From Agapanthus africanus (taxonomy: Eukaryota; Streptophyta; Magnoliopsida; Asparagales; Amaryllidaceae), in NCBI GenBank assembly GCA_030015575.1, contig JASDDO010000006.1, positions 321,828,361 to 321,892,360 of the forward strand: a DNA stretch of 64,000 nt, read 5' to 3'. The position numbers and the translations under genes are program-made. Under the pieces are notes generated by a model. The model did no database searches and had not been told where the DNA came from. It was given only the letters and a program-made list of their open reading frames with translations. Positions within the stretch are counted from its first letter, which is position 1, and each line of letters opens with the position of its first letter. This document shows positions 35,820 to 46,659 of the stretch, piece after piece.

Positions 35820-36368
35820 ATGGTTGCTGCAGGTTGCGCTTCGCCTTTTCTGCAGTTCAGTGGGCTGAGGACATCGTCCGAGACCAACCTAATCGCCGTC
35901 AATAATTTCTCCATGTTTTATGCATCATGTGAGCCACCCTAAATTTTATACTCTCATGATCGGATTGTCTCGTCTCTGTTCATATATATTTTGGTTTGTA
36001 AATGCAGCTCAGAAAATGCATGAAGCACGAAAGCCCGTATCAATGGCGTCTCCAACGACAACAGCACCTAAAAGAGAAAAGGATCCTAGAAAAAGAATCG
36101 TGATAACAGGAATGGGGACAGTTTCGGCGTTCGGAAACGACGTCGACAACTTCTACAGTAAGCTATTGGAAGGACAGAGTGCAGCCACTTTTATCGACAG
36201 GTTCGATGCGTCGGATTTTAGGGTTCGGTTCGCAGCCCAGATCCGGGGGTTCTCTTCGTGCGGCTACATAAAATGGAGTGCCGTCTCGACGAGTGTTGGA
36301 GATATTGCTTGGTGGCTGGCGGGAAAGCTCTGGAGAACGCTAAGCTTGGACCTGAAATGCTGCAAACT
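35820..36368 (+). pseudogene. KASI: 3-oxoacyl-ACP synthase I-like gene, first two exons only
   Basis: KASI condenses malonyl-ACP with acyl-ACP in plastid fatty-acid synthesis. Exon 1 (35820-35928) starts MVAAGCASPFLQFSG, Ser-rich and transit-peptide-like. A 79-bp GT-AG intron (35929-36007) joins in frame to exon 2 (36008-36368). Exon 2 encodes KREKDPRKRIVITGMG, then VSAFGNDVDNFYSKLLEG and IDRFDASDF...QIRGFSS, hallmarks of the KASI N-terminus. After GYI the frame breaks; the family sequence resumes in another frame (RLDECWRYCLVAGGKALENA) up to a GT donor at 36369. A small deletion explains this. No further exon, so no catalytic Cys or His region, is seen up to 41140. A gene fragment or dying paralogue. 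Confidence 0.8.
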
Positions 36369-36556
36369 GTAAGTTTTTGGTGAATGTATTAATGATGTAT
36401 CAATTAATCATTTGTATGTTCTTTTATATTTGCCTTATATTTGTTCATGAATATTTAACATATAAAAATGATTTTTTTTTGGTTTGCTGATCTTTTATTG
36501 TTTATTTTCTTTGTTTATTATACAGAAAAAGGAAAAGTGATATTAATATACCAAGA

Positions 36557-37606
36557 TAAATTGTAGGAAATACATCTAATTTTCGCCCCAATTGCAAGGA
36601 AATAGCTAGCCCTTTTTTTTTTAAACCAGCAATTTATCCCCCTCAACTTTAATTACATCCCAAAATGTTCTTTTTTAAAATATTTAATTAAAATATTTAT
36701 ATGAAGGATTTTTTTTTATATAACCCCAAAATTATATGCTAATTTGACATACCTCATCATTATTCAATTTTACCTACCCAAAATTCTTCAAGTTTTTTTA
36801 AATACCACCCTACACGGTTATATAAATAATGGTTAACTTGACAGAAATCGCTAAAAAAATGCAGATACCCTCATAGTCGTTTCTTATTCCTCAGATAGAT
36901 GCTCTCAGATTCCAAAAAAATATTGCTCGATTCAATCGAATTTTCTTATAAGAATTGATTGGTTTAGGTTTTTTATTTTGCAAGAGTGATTTGGATTATT
37001 TTAGGTTAGGATTAGCATAATATTAGGTTTCTTTAGTGTTAGAATTAACCAAAATTTGAATTTATTTTATATTATGGTTTTTTGATTTAGAAGTAAATAG
37101 AGGAGCAGAGAAGAGAAGGAGAACATAAAGCTTATAAGAATAAAGAGGAAGAGAAAAGAATTAAAATGAATGAGATGAGAAGAAAGAAGATGACAATAGA
37201 GTTTTGTTAGGTTACGAAGAAGAAGAAGATGATGATGAAAAGGAGAGTAAAGTTGGTATTTGATAAATAAACTGAATTAAAAAAATAAACTTAATAGTCA
37301 CTTAAAGGGTCGGGGTATTTAAAAAAATAAAAGGCTCTGGGGGTATGGGTAATATCGAACAAGAATAAGAGTATATCAAATTAAAATACAATTTTAGGGG
37401 GACATATCTAAATAACAATTATATGAATTAAGAAAGAGAGAAAAAGAAATATTTTTTAATAAAATATTTAAATAAAGGTTATTTTGGAAAGCAATTAAAG
37501 CTTTTTTTTTGTAGAGGACGAGGGCAAGGTGCAAGGTGCTGATTTTAAAATGTTAGGTATATTTCCTGCTATTGGAATAAATATTAGAGGTATTTCCTGC
37601 AATTTA
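36557..37606 (+). mobile_element. 1.05-kb DNA element with 24-bp terminal inverted repeats
   Basis: The left end taaattgtaggaaatacatc (then taat) matches the reverse complement of the right end (taaattgcaggaaatacctc, then taat), 22 of 24 positions. The interior is AT-rich with purine-rich stretches and no coding potential seen. Superfamily is uncertain; the flanks do not show a clean target duplication. It lies just after the KASI exon 2 donor site and could have helped disrupt the gene. Confidence 0.55.
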
Positions 37607-38233
37607 GCGAATATAATATTATGATAGTTTTTCTTCATTGTCATAAATGAATTCATGTATAGTATTTGATTCAATAAATTTTTGTTTGGCTTAATTCACA
37701 GGAATGCATCAACCATAAATTAGCTTTACTATTTTTTTGTAATTTCAAAACAAATAGGAAAACATCCGCCGCCACCCCGCCACCCCCCCTCCCCCCCCAC
37801 ACACACACCCACGCACCCACCCTTCCTCCCACAAAAAAAAACCAAAAAAGACACCAAAATAAATAAATAAAAATAAGAATAAAAAATAACCATTTTTAAG
37901 TAGGGATAATTCACATGTCAAATTTTCTTTTGATTTCATATTTATATACTGCTTAGTTTTAAGTAATTGTCCTTACCTATTTCAGACAAAAAATGACTCT
38001 GTACGGCTATTTTTGTGAAAGCCAAGGAAATTATGAACTTATAATCAAATAAACCGGTTTTTATAGAATATGTTTGATAAAAACGATTAAAAATTTATGA
38101 TATATTATCTACCATTTTAACTCTAAAGTGCAGAGGTTTCTTAAACTAAAATTTCGATTTGATTCTGAGCATGCTGAAGTGTCAAGAATGGTCCTCATAA
38201 TTCTGAAGAAAATAATAATTTATAATTTTCCAA
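37607..38233 (+). other. AT-rich spacer with a C-rich low-complexity tract
   Basis: 37769-37840 is a strongly C-rich and CA-rich strand-asymmetric tract. The rest is AT-rich with no recognised gene. Confidence 0.6.
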
Positions 38234-39292
38234 TCTATCTATCTATCACTCTAATACAAAGTTGGATTTGGTCAAAAAAAAATTTGTAAGTAAAAGCACT
38301 ATTTTTGGCATTTCCTATTTTTCCCTATCCTTTATCCTTAATTATTTCCATATCCATTTCTAATCATATGAGGCCCAAAATTAAAAAAATTATTTATGGC
38401 TATTTTTTAGTAATTATTTTGTTTATATTTTTTTTAATTTTATTTAGCTAAATTTTTTTTTCCAAAGAGAGTTTTTCATAATTAAAAAACGATAAAGTAA
38501 ATATTTTTTGTCTTTATTTTTCAATATTAATGTTCTGAAAATATTGATGATTTAATATTCGAAAAATATTTAGCTTTGGAATGACATCAATGCTAAATTT
38601 TTACATTAAATGGAGTTTTCGCAAGATTTGTTAAAATTATTTCTTTTAACTTTTTTTTGGTAATTGTTATTTCTTTTTATTTTTCTTTGCCCTCCTTTTT
38701 ATCCATATTTATTTCCATATTCTTTTTCAATAAAAAAAATGAATAATTAGTGCGTAGTTGTTTGGAAGAATTGGCTTATTAAATTTTTTATCGATTATTA
38801 TGTAATTAGTTATGTTCTAAAATGTTTTTAGTTTTATTATTAGTTTGTGCTAATATGTTGTTGATCATTAATAATGGGCTGTTGGTGGCAATTACTCATA
38901 TCTATGAAATGATAAAAAGATGAATCATATAAGTAGATTTATTGAAAATCAATTATATGGATAATCACAAATATTTTTAATTGTTTTAGTTTAAATCATA
39001 TTAGATTGTTTATAATACATTGTATAAAGTATGTATATTTTTAAATTACATTCAATAATTATTTTTTACATCAAAAACTAATCATGTACTTATAATTCAT
39101 TTAAAACTAAATATAAATGCTGATTTTATCAATTTTTTCAAAGATACAGTGTTTATGAAGAAATATCACAATCCATAAAAAGGTTTAATTTGAGCTAGAA
39201 GTTTTAACAATTATGCGTAATCTGCAAATTCATGTATAAATATTTTTGATCATTTTTAGTCCTACGCGTTACGTGTGGGGATTAAAGTCTAG
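38234..39292 (+). mobile_element. Helitron-like non-autonomous element
   Basis: Starts TC after an A (A|TCTATCTATCTATCAC). It ends CTAG followed by T, preceded by a GC-rich hairpin (cctacgcg-tta-cgtgtgggg, 39261-39280, one bulge) about 9 bp before the end, as Helitrons do. No Rep/helicase coding. Structural call only. Confidence 0.45.
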
Positions 39293-39309
39293 TGTTATAA
39301 CAAAGTTAA

Positions 39310-39820
39310 AAATTATGTTAGGTAGTGTTGAGATATGTGGATAATATAGTCTCATATTGCAAAAACTATTAAAAATGCATAAGTATAAGACATAAGATGG
39401 GACAAACCTATATAAGGCTTGAGTCTTATTGGATGGAACCGTTTATGTTGAAAGCCGTTGTTGTGCAACCCCCACCCCACTTCGTTTGTGAACATATATT
39501 AAATTTAATATGGTATCATTGTTCAAGAACATATATTAAATTTAATATGGTATCATTGTTAGGCTGCACGCTACAGGATTTGAGTACTTGATTACACTTA
39601 TAAGAGAGAGCCGTTTGAGGGAGTCGTCAGCTTGTCTCCGAGAGACCAGCTTTTGTACATGGGTATAAGACATAAGATGGGACAAGCCTCGATAGGGCTT
39701 GAGTCTTATTGAAGAGAATCCGTATATGTCGAAAGTCCGTTTGTGCCCTCATAAAAATATATAATCAGCTCCCCTAGTCCGTGAACAGCAAAAATTTAAT
39801 ATGTAGCATAAAGCCCAGTG
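39310..39820 (+). repeat. Degenerate LTR-like repeat with internal duplications
   Basis: Contains two copies of a segment starting tataagacataagatgggac (39385 and 39665, about 80 bp each). A 33-bp unit, aacatatattaaatttaata then tggtatcattgtt, occurs twice (39491-39523 and 39528-39560). The tgttgagatatgtgg start and atatggtatca words look like a decayed Copia LTR. No TSD or partner LTR found. Confidence 0.4.
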
Positions 39821-41140
39821 CTCGATCTCTTAAAAGCGAACAATGTAAAACAGCATTGTGCAAGTAAGATATATGGAATTATCAATTGATTAATTTTAAA
39901 ATTATATTTATTCATGCTAAATTAGAAGATAAATTCAAGAAAATAATACAAGTTCTACTATGGCAACAAATTCCTAATTTTCAATTTTGCAAGTTTACAT
40001 TCAATATTTCACAATATCATTATATCCCTTCAGAAGTCAAATAGTGAAGTATTTGAGAAACCAGCAACAAACATTAAAAAATAATAGCCAGGGATTAATG
40101 AAAAAATTGATGAGATTTGAAAAGGGCAAGTCAGTGATCTTACAGCCGTTGGAAAACAATCGAAGGGGAAAATCGACTGCTTGATTTCAGAGGTGGATCC
40201 AAAAATATTCCTTAGCAGAGATAAATTAATGTTTGAATTGAATATTATTGAGTTATGAGTTCGAGACTTCATGACTTCCTATGGTTAAGGATTAAGTTTC
40301 GAAATCACGGAGAAGAATTGGACAATAAAATCAACGGCAAATAGGGAATAGAATTTAGTTGATTTAGGTATTGAAAGCCATGAGAGAAGGGATTTTTATG
40401 GCTTGGGTCCAGAGAATTGAAAGTTGAAGGATGTGTTCAACAACATATCATTCACTTCATCTATAAAGGTTTAGTTTAATAAAATCATATGTAAAATTAT
40501 ATTTATAAATAGCATAACATATGCTATTGCTATGTATGCTGAGCATAACCTAACATATTTGTAGAAATTGCTTAAGTTATTTTGTTATTTAGGTTATTTT
40601 CATCCAGTTATGTTGAGTCGTGCTATATAATGTAAAATAACGCACCTATTATGCAGCGAATTTTTTTCACATTGTATTATAATTATCTACCAAAGATACT
40701 TAGAATATTCAATATATTTAACCAAAAATTCTTTTCAAACATATAAATATATTTGATACATAGCATACCCAATTCAACACAATCACATGTGCAAAAATTA
40801 CTAGTCAGGACAGCAAGTCGGTCGTTTACAAGGTTTCACAGAGGGCAAGGGCAATTTTTTTCCTAATTCCCTTCTAAACTGCGCCATGATAAATTTGTAA
40901 GGCCCAGTCTCATTAACACGCTCTCTGAATCCTAGGGCCCATAATCCTCTTGAGGCGATCCAAAATTCCCAAGAAAAAAGTGTTTTAGTCTTTTTCGCCA
41001 CAATCATCATCCTCATGATTTGTAAAAGTGCAAATTAAAATTAATTTCAACAACCGCTTGCTTATAAAAGTGCAAATTTGCTAGAAACAAGCACCAGTCG
41101 TCCTTGGGTAACATTGCTTGATTGTTTCTTTCCGAGCTAA
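39821..41140 (+). other. AT-rich intergenic DNA, nothing recognised
   Basis: Short open frames (39987-40184, 40801-41016) have no domain I recognise. No inverted or direct terminal repeats were seen. Confidence 0.45.
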
Positions 41141-41350
41141 TGATACTCATACGTGGGAATTCTCCAGATCTCGACACGTAGCGGATGACGTGTCATCCGC
41201 GTAAACCCACTAGATTCCTGGGGCTACGGAGCTGGAATAAGTATTATGCATTGGGGACATTCCTCAGCGTCTCGCATCCGAAGTTGCGCACGACCTTTTA
41301 GAAAATCTTTCCAGAGTGTGTTCCCTCTTCGGCTGACCGCCGGCCAATAA

Positions 41351-41572
41351 CTCGTCTCCGGGCTATTTTATAGCTGAGACTCCTCAGCTCACTTGCTCGT
41401 CCCCGGGCTATTTTATAGCTGAGACTCCTCAGCTCACTTGGTCATCTTCAAGCTGTCATATAGCTTAGACTCCTCAGCTCACTCGCTCGTCTTCAAGCTG
41501 TCGTATAGCTTAGACTCCTCAGCTCACTCGCTCGTCTCCGAGATATCCTATATATGAGATTCTTCGACGTCC
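41351..41572 (+). repeat. 45-bp tandem repeat, about 4.9 copies
   Basis: Units at 41351, 41396, 41441, 41486 and 41531 (last partial and diverged). Four of them contain the hairpin AGCTGAG-actc-CTCAGCT or its variant AGCTTAG-actc-CTCAGCT. It lies upstream of the TATA box at 41778. Confidence 0.85.
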
Positions 41573-41777
41573 CTATTTCGCCGGGAGCACGAAGCCCGAG
41601 CATCCCCGTAACGGTTCCGTGTATCTCGTAACGACGAGATCTTCGCCGTTCCACGTCCCGCAACCCACGCTAGTGTATCTCGTTATTAATGGGCGTATCC
41701 CGCCATCAACATGAACGTGACGTAGTAGCGTAACGGACGGCGAGAATCTCGCATCGGCTCGCTCCATGCGACCGCCA

Positions 41778-41783
41778 TATAAA
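41778..41783 (+). promoter_or_regulatory. TATA box of the Gyp-Y LTR
   Basis: TATAAA within catataaacc, about 200 bp after the tandem repeat, followed by C/T-rich sequence typical of plant transcription starts. Confidence 0.5.
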
Positions 41784-42041
41784 CCTCTCTTCTAGACGAC
41801 TCAGATATCTCAAACTCATTCCAATACGCCGCTACTTTGATCTAATATTCCTCGGAACTTACTTAATTTTCGAAGGGTCCTACGGTGGTTTCCCATCCCG
41901 GAACTTCTCTTACAGGTAGCTCGGCGTCAATAACAACTAGCAATCCATTAAGATCCACACGCTTAATCCTCATCTCAAATCTCACCTGTTCAGCACCGCT
42001 GGTAGCAAGATCAACGGAGAACAACATCTGAGAGAAATTCC

Positions 42042-43540
42042 TGTTGGGGTCAAAAATTACACCCCGGTTGACCAAGTCAAAGTCAGTCAACCCCCAACCA
42101 AGTGGGCCCGAGCCTAAGCAAGCAGGCCCAAGTCCAATTCAAGACCAAGCGTGGAAGGAACCGGATCTATGCCAAAAGAAGACGATAAATTAGTTTAAAT
42201 ACATTTTTTTAGAATTAAATGTATGAAAATATAGGCAAAATCCAAAATTTTATAAACCCCATGGTTTATGTGCAAAAAAAAGCATATAAGTCATGGGGAG
42301 GCACAAGTGCCATTTAGAAAAGCCCAAGGGGTTATATGTAAAGTGTGTAGCCTATAAAAGGCAAACATGATAAAAAAATCAATAACTTTCATTCTCTCAA
42401 AAATTCAAGGGTTCTGTGCCTCCTTCTCTTTCTTCAAGGTTTTAAATCTTTTTCTTTTTTTGAATTAAATCAAGAGTTTAACTCTTTCTTTTCCCAAAAA
42501 AAAATAGTTTTTCAACATAAAACCCTTGAAAGGAAGCCCAGACTTCCATCAAATCACTAAAAGGGGAGATTTTTAAGTCCCGCATTCCTTTTCTCCAAGA
42601 TCCAGCCAACAGCTAACAGAGGGGAGGAAGAAGGAGACTCATCTCCAAAACTCCTACTTTAGAGAGATCCAAGACTTAAGAGAAGTTCCAGGGCTCAAAG
42701 GAGAAGAAAGGGGTCTCCTTTCATCATCTTGGAAAATCTTTTGGGAGTTTAACTCTGAACAAGAATCTCTTCTGTAGGAATTTAACTCCAAACCAATATT
42801 TGAGAAGCTCAACTCCAAGATCCAAATTCTTGAAACAGTTGAACCCCAAAAATCCAGATCTTTTAGGAGTTTAACTCTACAAAAAGATCCATTTTTTAGA
42901 AGTTTAACTCCAAAACTCACTCGGAAGTTCAACTCCCAGTACAGGGGCTAAGCCACTTTTTCCGCAGACGCCCAGTGCCCATATACAGGACGCGTGATCC
43001 GCTGGCGACCAGTGCCCACGCGCCAAGCACATGAACCGCTGGCGCCCAACGCCCGTGTGCAGGGCACGTGGCCCGCTGGCGTCCAGCGGCCGCGTGCCAT
43101 CTCACGCCTCCTTAGGACGCTCCCCACCTCTCTTTTTTCCACTCTCCACACCCAAAACATATCCCCTGTTAGAAAATAATTTTAACGGGGCGTTGCCGCA
43201 CACCCCGTAAGGGGGGTGCTAGCCCATGTGACTCCCATCCCGCTATCTAGGTAGCGGGCCCCCCGTAAACTCTGCAAGACCCCCGATATACCCAAAACCT
43301 CTCAGAACACACACACGCGCACGCTACATATTGAGTTCGCATGACCAGTTTGATCAGACAATCAGAGATTTCCCTCGCTTCAAAAACGAGGGGTAATTAA
43401 CAGCAGTTTAGTCCGCGGTTGCCGTAGATTCAGATCCCCACAATCAATAAATCCCCGCCTACCCTAGACAGGGGAATCTGTAATACGTTTGACAAGCGAG
43501 CGCATTCCTATCTCAATGAGGTGATGAAAAACACCTTACA
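42042..43540 (+). repeat. 5' LTR of TAT-like element Gyp-B
   Basis: Starts tgttggggtc and ends ccttaca before a PBS-like site. It has a hairpin-rich part (42400-42950) with repeated GAGTTTAACTC-type words, then a GC-rich part with ctggcgcc and cacgtgg words (42965-43100). Hairpins follow (for example around 43250 and 43380). No second copy of this LTR is in the window, so the boundaries are provisional. Confidence 0.5.
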
Positions 43541-43545
43541 GATTC

Positions 43546-43562
43546 TGGTACGTCCGGTGGGA
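43546..43562 (+). promoter_or_regulatory. Probable primer-binding site of Gyp-B
   Basis: TGGTACGTCCGGTGGGA lies five bases after the presumed LTR end; Gyp-A has the equivalent at 6589-6605. The tRNA is not identified. Confidence 0.45.
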
Positions 43563-43699
43563 CACTTTCTCTCCTCCCATATTTCGGGTTAAACGTTTAT
43601 GCGAACTCAATCAACATATATATCGATTGTCTGTACTGAAGTCATATTTTTTTGTGTACAAGTTAACAGCTTTCAGTCACAATCTCGAACTCAGCAATT

Positions 43700-46620
43700 A
43701 TGTCTCCCCAGACGAACTTCGTTTCTGACGCGACTCTGATTCCCTACGTGGTCAAGATCAATGCCCGCGTGGTTCTCCCTGAAATTCTCAGTCGGCAATG
43801 GGAGGAGTCATCCCGGCAATTTGGTTCCATCATCATCTACCCTACCGGAAGCACTCATCTGGTGGAGGTCCCAGTAAATCAAGCAGCCAAACCAACCTTA
43901 AGGGGCAGGAGGTCGAACGTTGTGGTCGCCAAAGCATCCCACCCCAAATGCAAATCCGTATTCAAACGGCTGTCCACTGTTCCGACTGGGGGTAAAACCG
44001 TCAACACCAATGGAGCCACAAAACATCTCCAGCAAGCTCAGATGGTGCTCTTGACAATTTCGCAAGCAGACGTCTTCTCTGGACTCTCTGTCAATCGGTC
44101 TACGGCGTCTTCCCGAAGGGCCAAAGCCTGCCAAGTGGTCAAAACAGAAAGGTTGAGACAGAAACGGTTCAGGTATCGAGCCAACAAGAAGGCTAGGACT
44201 CCGGCCAAGTGGAATCTTGTAAGGTTACCCCGCGTCGACAGCTGAATCAGCTGTAAAGGTTAGCAACTCCTTCGAACCCCTGAAGTGGGTTCTGAAAAAC
44301 GTCATGACCGCCAGAATCAAGCAGACAGCAGTCCAAACGATGCTATAAAGAGATGTGTCCCAGCCCCATCATAGAAAGCATGACACCGTCTCTTCAACGG
44401 TCTATCAGGCGCTCTGTGCCGCACTGAAGAAGCGAAGCAAAGCCAGAAAAGAAACGCCAGCAGCACTCAAGAAACCAGTCAGGCCAGCTGTTTTCAATCG
44501 ATTGTCCGTTCCCGAAACAGAAGGGCCACGACAGTGATCTGTGAAGTTAGCTGCCAATAATGAAAAGACGGTCGTACATGTTATCCACACGGTCTATATG
44601 GCGGGAACGCGTCCCAGCGACAACCTTCGCAGCAAAAGCAAGGATGGAGCCACCACATCCCAAGCCCAATCTAGCTTTAATGTAACCGCCATTTTCCAAG
44701 ATCAGCCTCCGCATGACGATGAAAACCCTCTTGACAAGGCCGACGGGCAGAAATACCCCTCAGTCCATGTGGAGTCAAGCTCGAATAGTGAGGAAGAGCC
44801 GACTTTCCGCCCGAGGACCGCAGAGCAGGAGCTGCTTCAAGAGCTTCGAAAACAGGTTAGGAGCAAAGATAAAGAGATGGCCAAGCTTTACTCAAAAATT
44901 GATCACCTGACAAACGTCGTGATGCAGCTCATGGCTCAAGTTGCTCGAGCGCCTTCCAATCAAGCGCAGGTCTCTACTCATAAGCCGGGCAATAATGACC
45001 CGAAACAACTGATGCCTGTTCCCTTGGGTCCAAGTTTGGGTGAGCCGCACGAAATCCGACCACATTCCACTTCTAGGGACGCCTTGGCCCCGGATGACGC
45101 TATCCCGCTAACACAAGATCGGATAATAGATTTAGTCACCAGCAAGGTTAAAACATTGGTGGCCGAAGCCAAATCTCGGAAAGAAATTGGCAGTAGTGGG
45201 TGGCCATATCCTGCACAGTATGATCTGATCGAGTTCCCCAACAGCTACGTCATTTCTAAGTTCGGAAGATTTGACAGGACGGGAAACGCAAATCAGCACT
45301 TCTCCCACTTTAAAGTGTCGTGCGGAAATACAGGGGCAATGATGCACTCCATCTTCGTCAGTTTGTCAATAGCCTGACCGGTGTCTCTTTCGACTGGTAC
45401 GCAAGTAAACTAGACGGGTCCGTCACTACTTTTGCCTAAATGGAGTCTCTGTTTCGGCAAATATTCATGAGTGTCAGTGATAGAATCTCCATTACTGACC
45501 TTGTAAGGAGCAAGCCGGGGAAGAACGAAAGCAACACGGACTTTATCGCCCGATGGCGTAATCTTATGGTCAAGTGCAAACCGCTGCTGGAACAGGACCA
45601 GTCCGTCAGACTTCTCATTGGGAACCTCAGTAATTGGATGGTCTCATTCTTATGTACGCAGTCCTTAAGACGTTTCAAGAGCTGACCAAGAGAGTTCAAA
45701 TGTTGGAACGCTCAAAACAAAAGACTACCTCGGACTCTCCGAATGACAAGTCTTGGAAGAGCAGAAAAGACGACAACCGTAAAAGTGGGAGCTCCAACAA
45801 GACCAACGCATTCAATGCGTCTGACAATGAAGACAAGCGAAAAGCGGGCGGACAAAAAACAGACCGGTCCCGAAAGCCGGTGTTAAAAGTAGAAGGCCCT
45901 TCTTTTGAGGAGAAGAAGAACAAGATTTACTCTTTCAGGAGGGACAACGTCCGCAAGATATTCAAGGATGCCCTGAACAATGGTCTACAACTGCTGGAGT
46001 CGAAGAGACCTCACGAAACAAAAATGACCGACAATCCCCTATATTTCCCGTACCATAGAGTAGTGAGCCATGCGATCGAGGATTGCTATATTTTCAAAGA
46101 CTGGGCCGAAAAGCAATACAAGACCAGAGAGATCGAGCTGTCCAAGAGTGTGTTGGTGAACAATCAAGCTACAACCACCAACTTTATACATACATAAGCT
46201 GAAGTCTTCTGGGAGAAGACAGTTGTACCCGCTATCCTGAGAAATGAAACCGACTCGCTACAACCTCCGTGGAGTATGCACATATCTAATAAGACGAAGA
46301 AGATACTGAAACTACTTCAGAAAGAGCTCATAATAGAATGGGAGAGGCAGAAGGAGCCCACCGTTCCAGCTACAAATTCGGCTCAATCAGGCTCAAAATC
46401 CAAAAGGCCAAAGAATAAGAAAAGGAAAGGTGCGGCTCGAAGCGAAAAAGAGCCGTAGGGAGATCGACCATTCAAAAATATATTGAATCCCTTGAAGACT
46501 ATGAACAAAGGAAAGAACTCTGATTCAATTGAAAGAGTTCTTCCCCATAGAAGCGGCTGAGGTTCTGGAGGTGTTAGAAGAAAACTCCAATGACGAGATC
46601 CTTATAGTGACCTGCTACGT
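43700..46620 (+). pseudogene. Broken gag of TAT-like element Gyp-B
   Basis: Starts MSPQTNFVSDATLIPYVVK at 43700. Stops or frame changes occur near 44243, 44535, 45340-45377, 45435, 45660, 46195 and 46456. Segments in order: SVFKRLS and AVFNRLS motifs (about 43960, 44490); a coiled-coil-like stretch (EQELLQELRKQVRSKDKEM, about 44825); the retrotransposon gag domain (about 45200-45640); a Lys-rich linker; and a knuckle variant near 46050 where the first Cys is Phe (F-PY-H-RVVS-H-AIED-C). A Lys-rich tail follows to 46458. No protease, RT or integrase follows before X-B. Same family as Gyp-A. Confidence 0.75.
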
Positions 46621-46659
46621 CATCCATGTTCCCTTCCGAAAGACAGCACAAGACTGTAC

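Larger units (their letters stand above)
41141..42041 (+). repeat. Gyp-Y LTR and adjacent sequence, plus strand
   Basis: Starts TGATACTCATACGTGGG, matching the inverted copy at 32652-32249. It contains a palindrome GCGGATGAC/GTCATCCGC (about 41182-41201), a 45-bp tandem repeat, and a TATA box (41778-41783) followed by likely transcribed sequence. The LTR end is uncertain (perhaps near 41914). Gyp-B begins at 42042, so this element is interrupted there. Confidence 0.55.

Noticed and set aside
39240-41050. Possible downstream exons of the KASI-like gene
   Set aside because: No catalytic Cys region, GTGMGG, GGHN or related KAS motifs in any frame that I could find.
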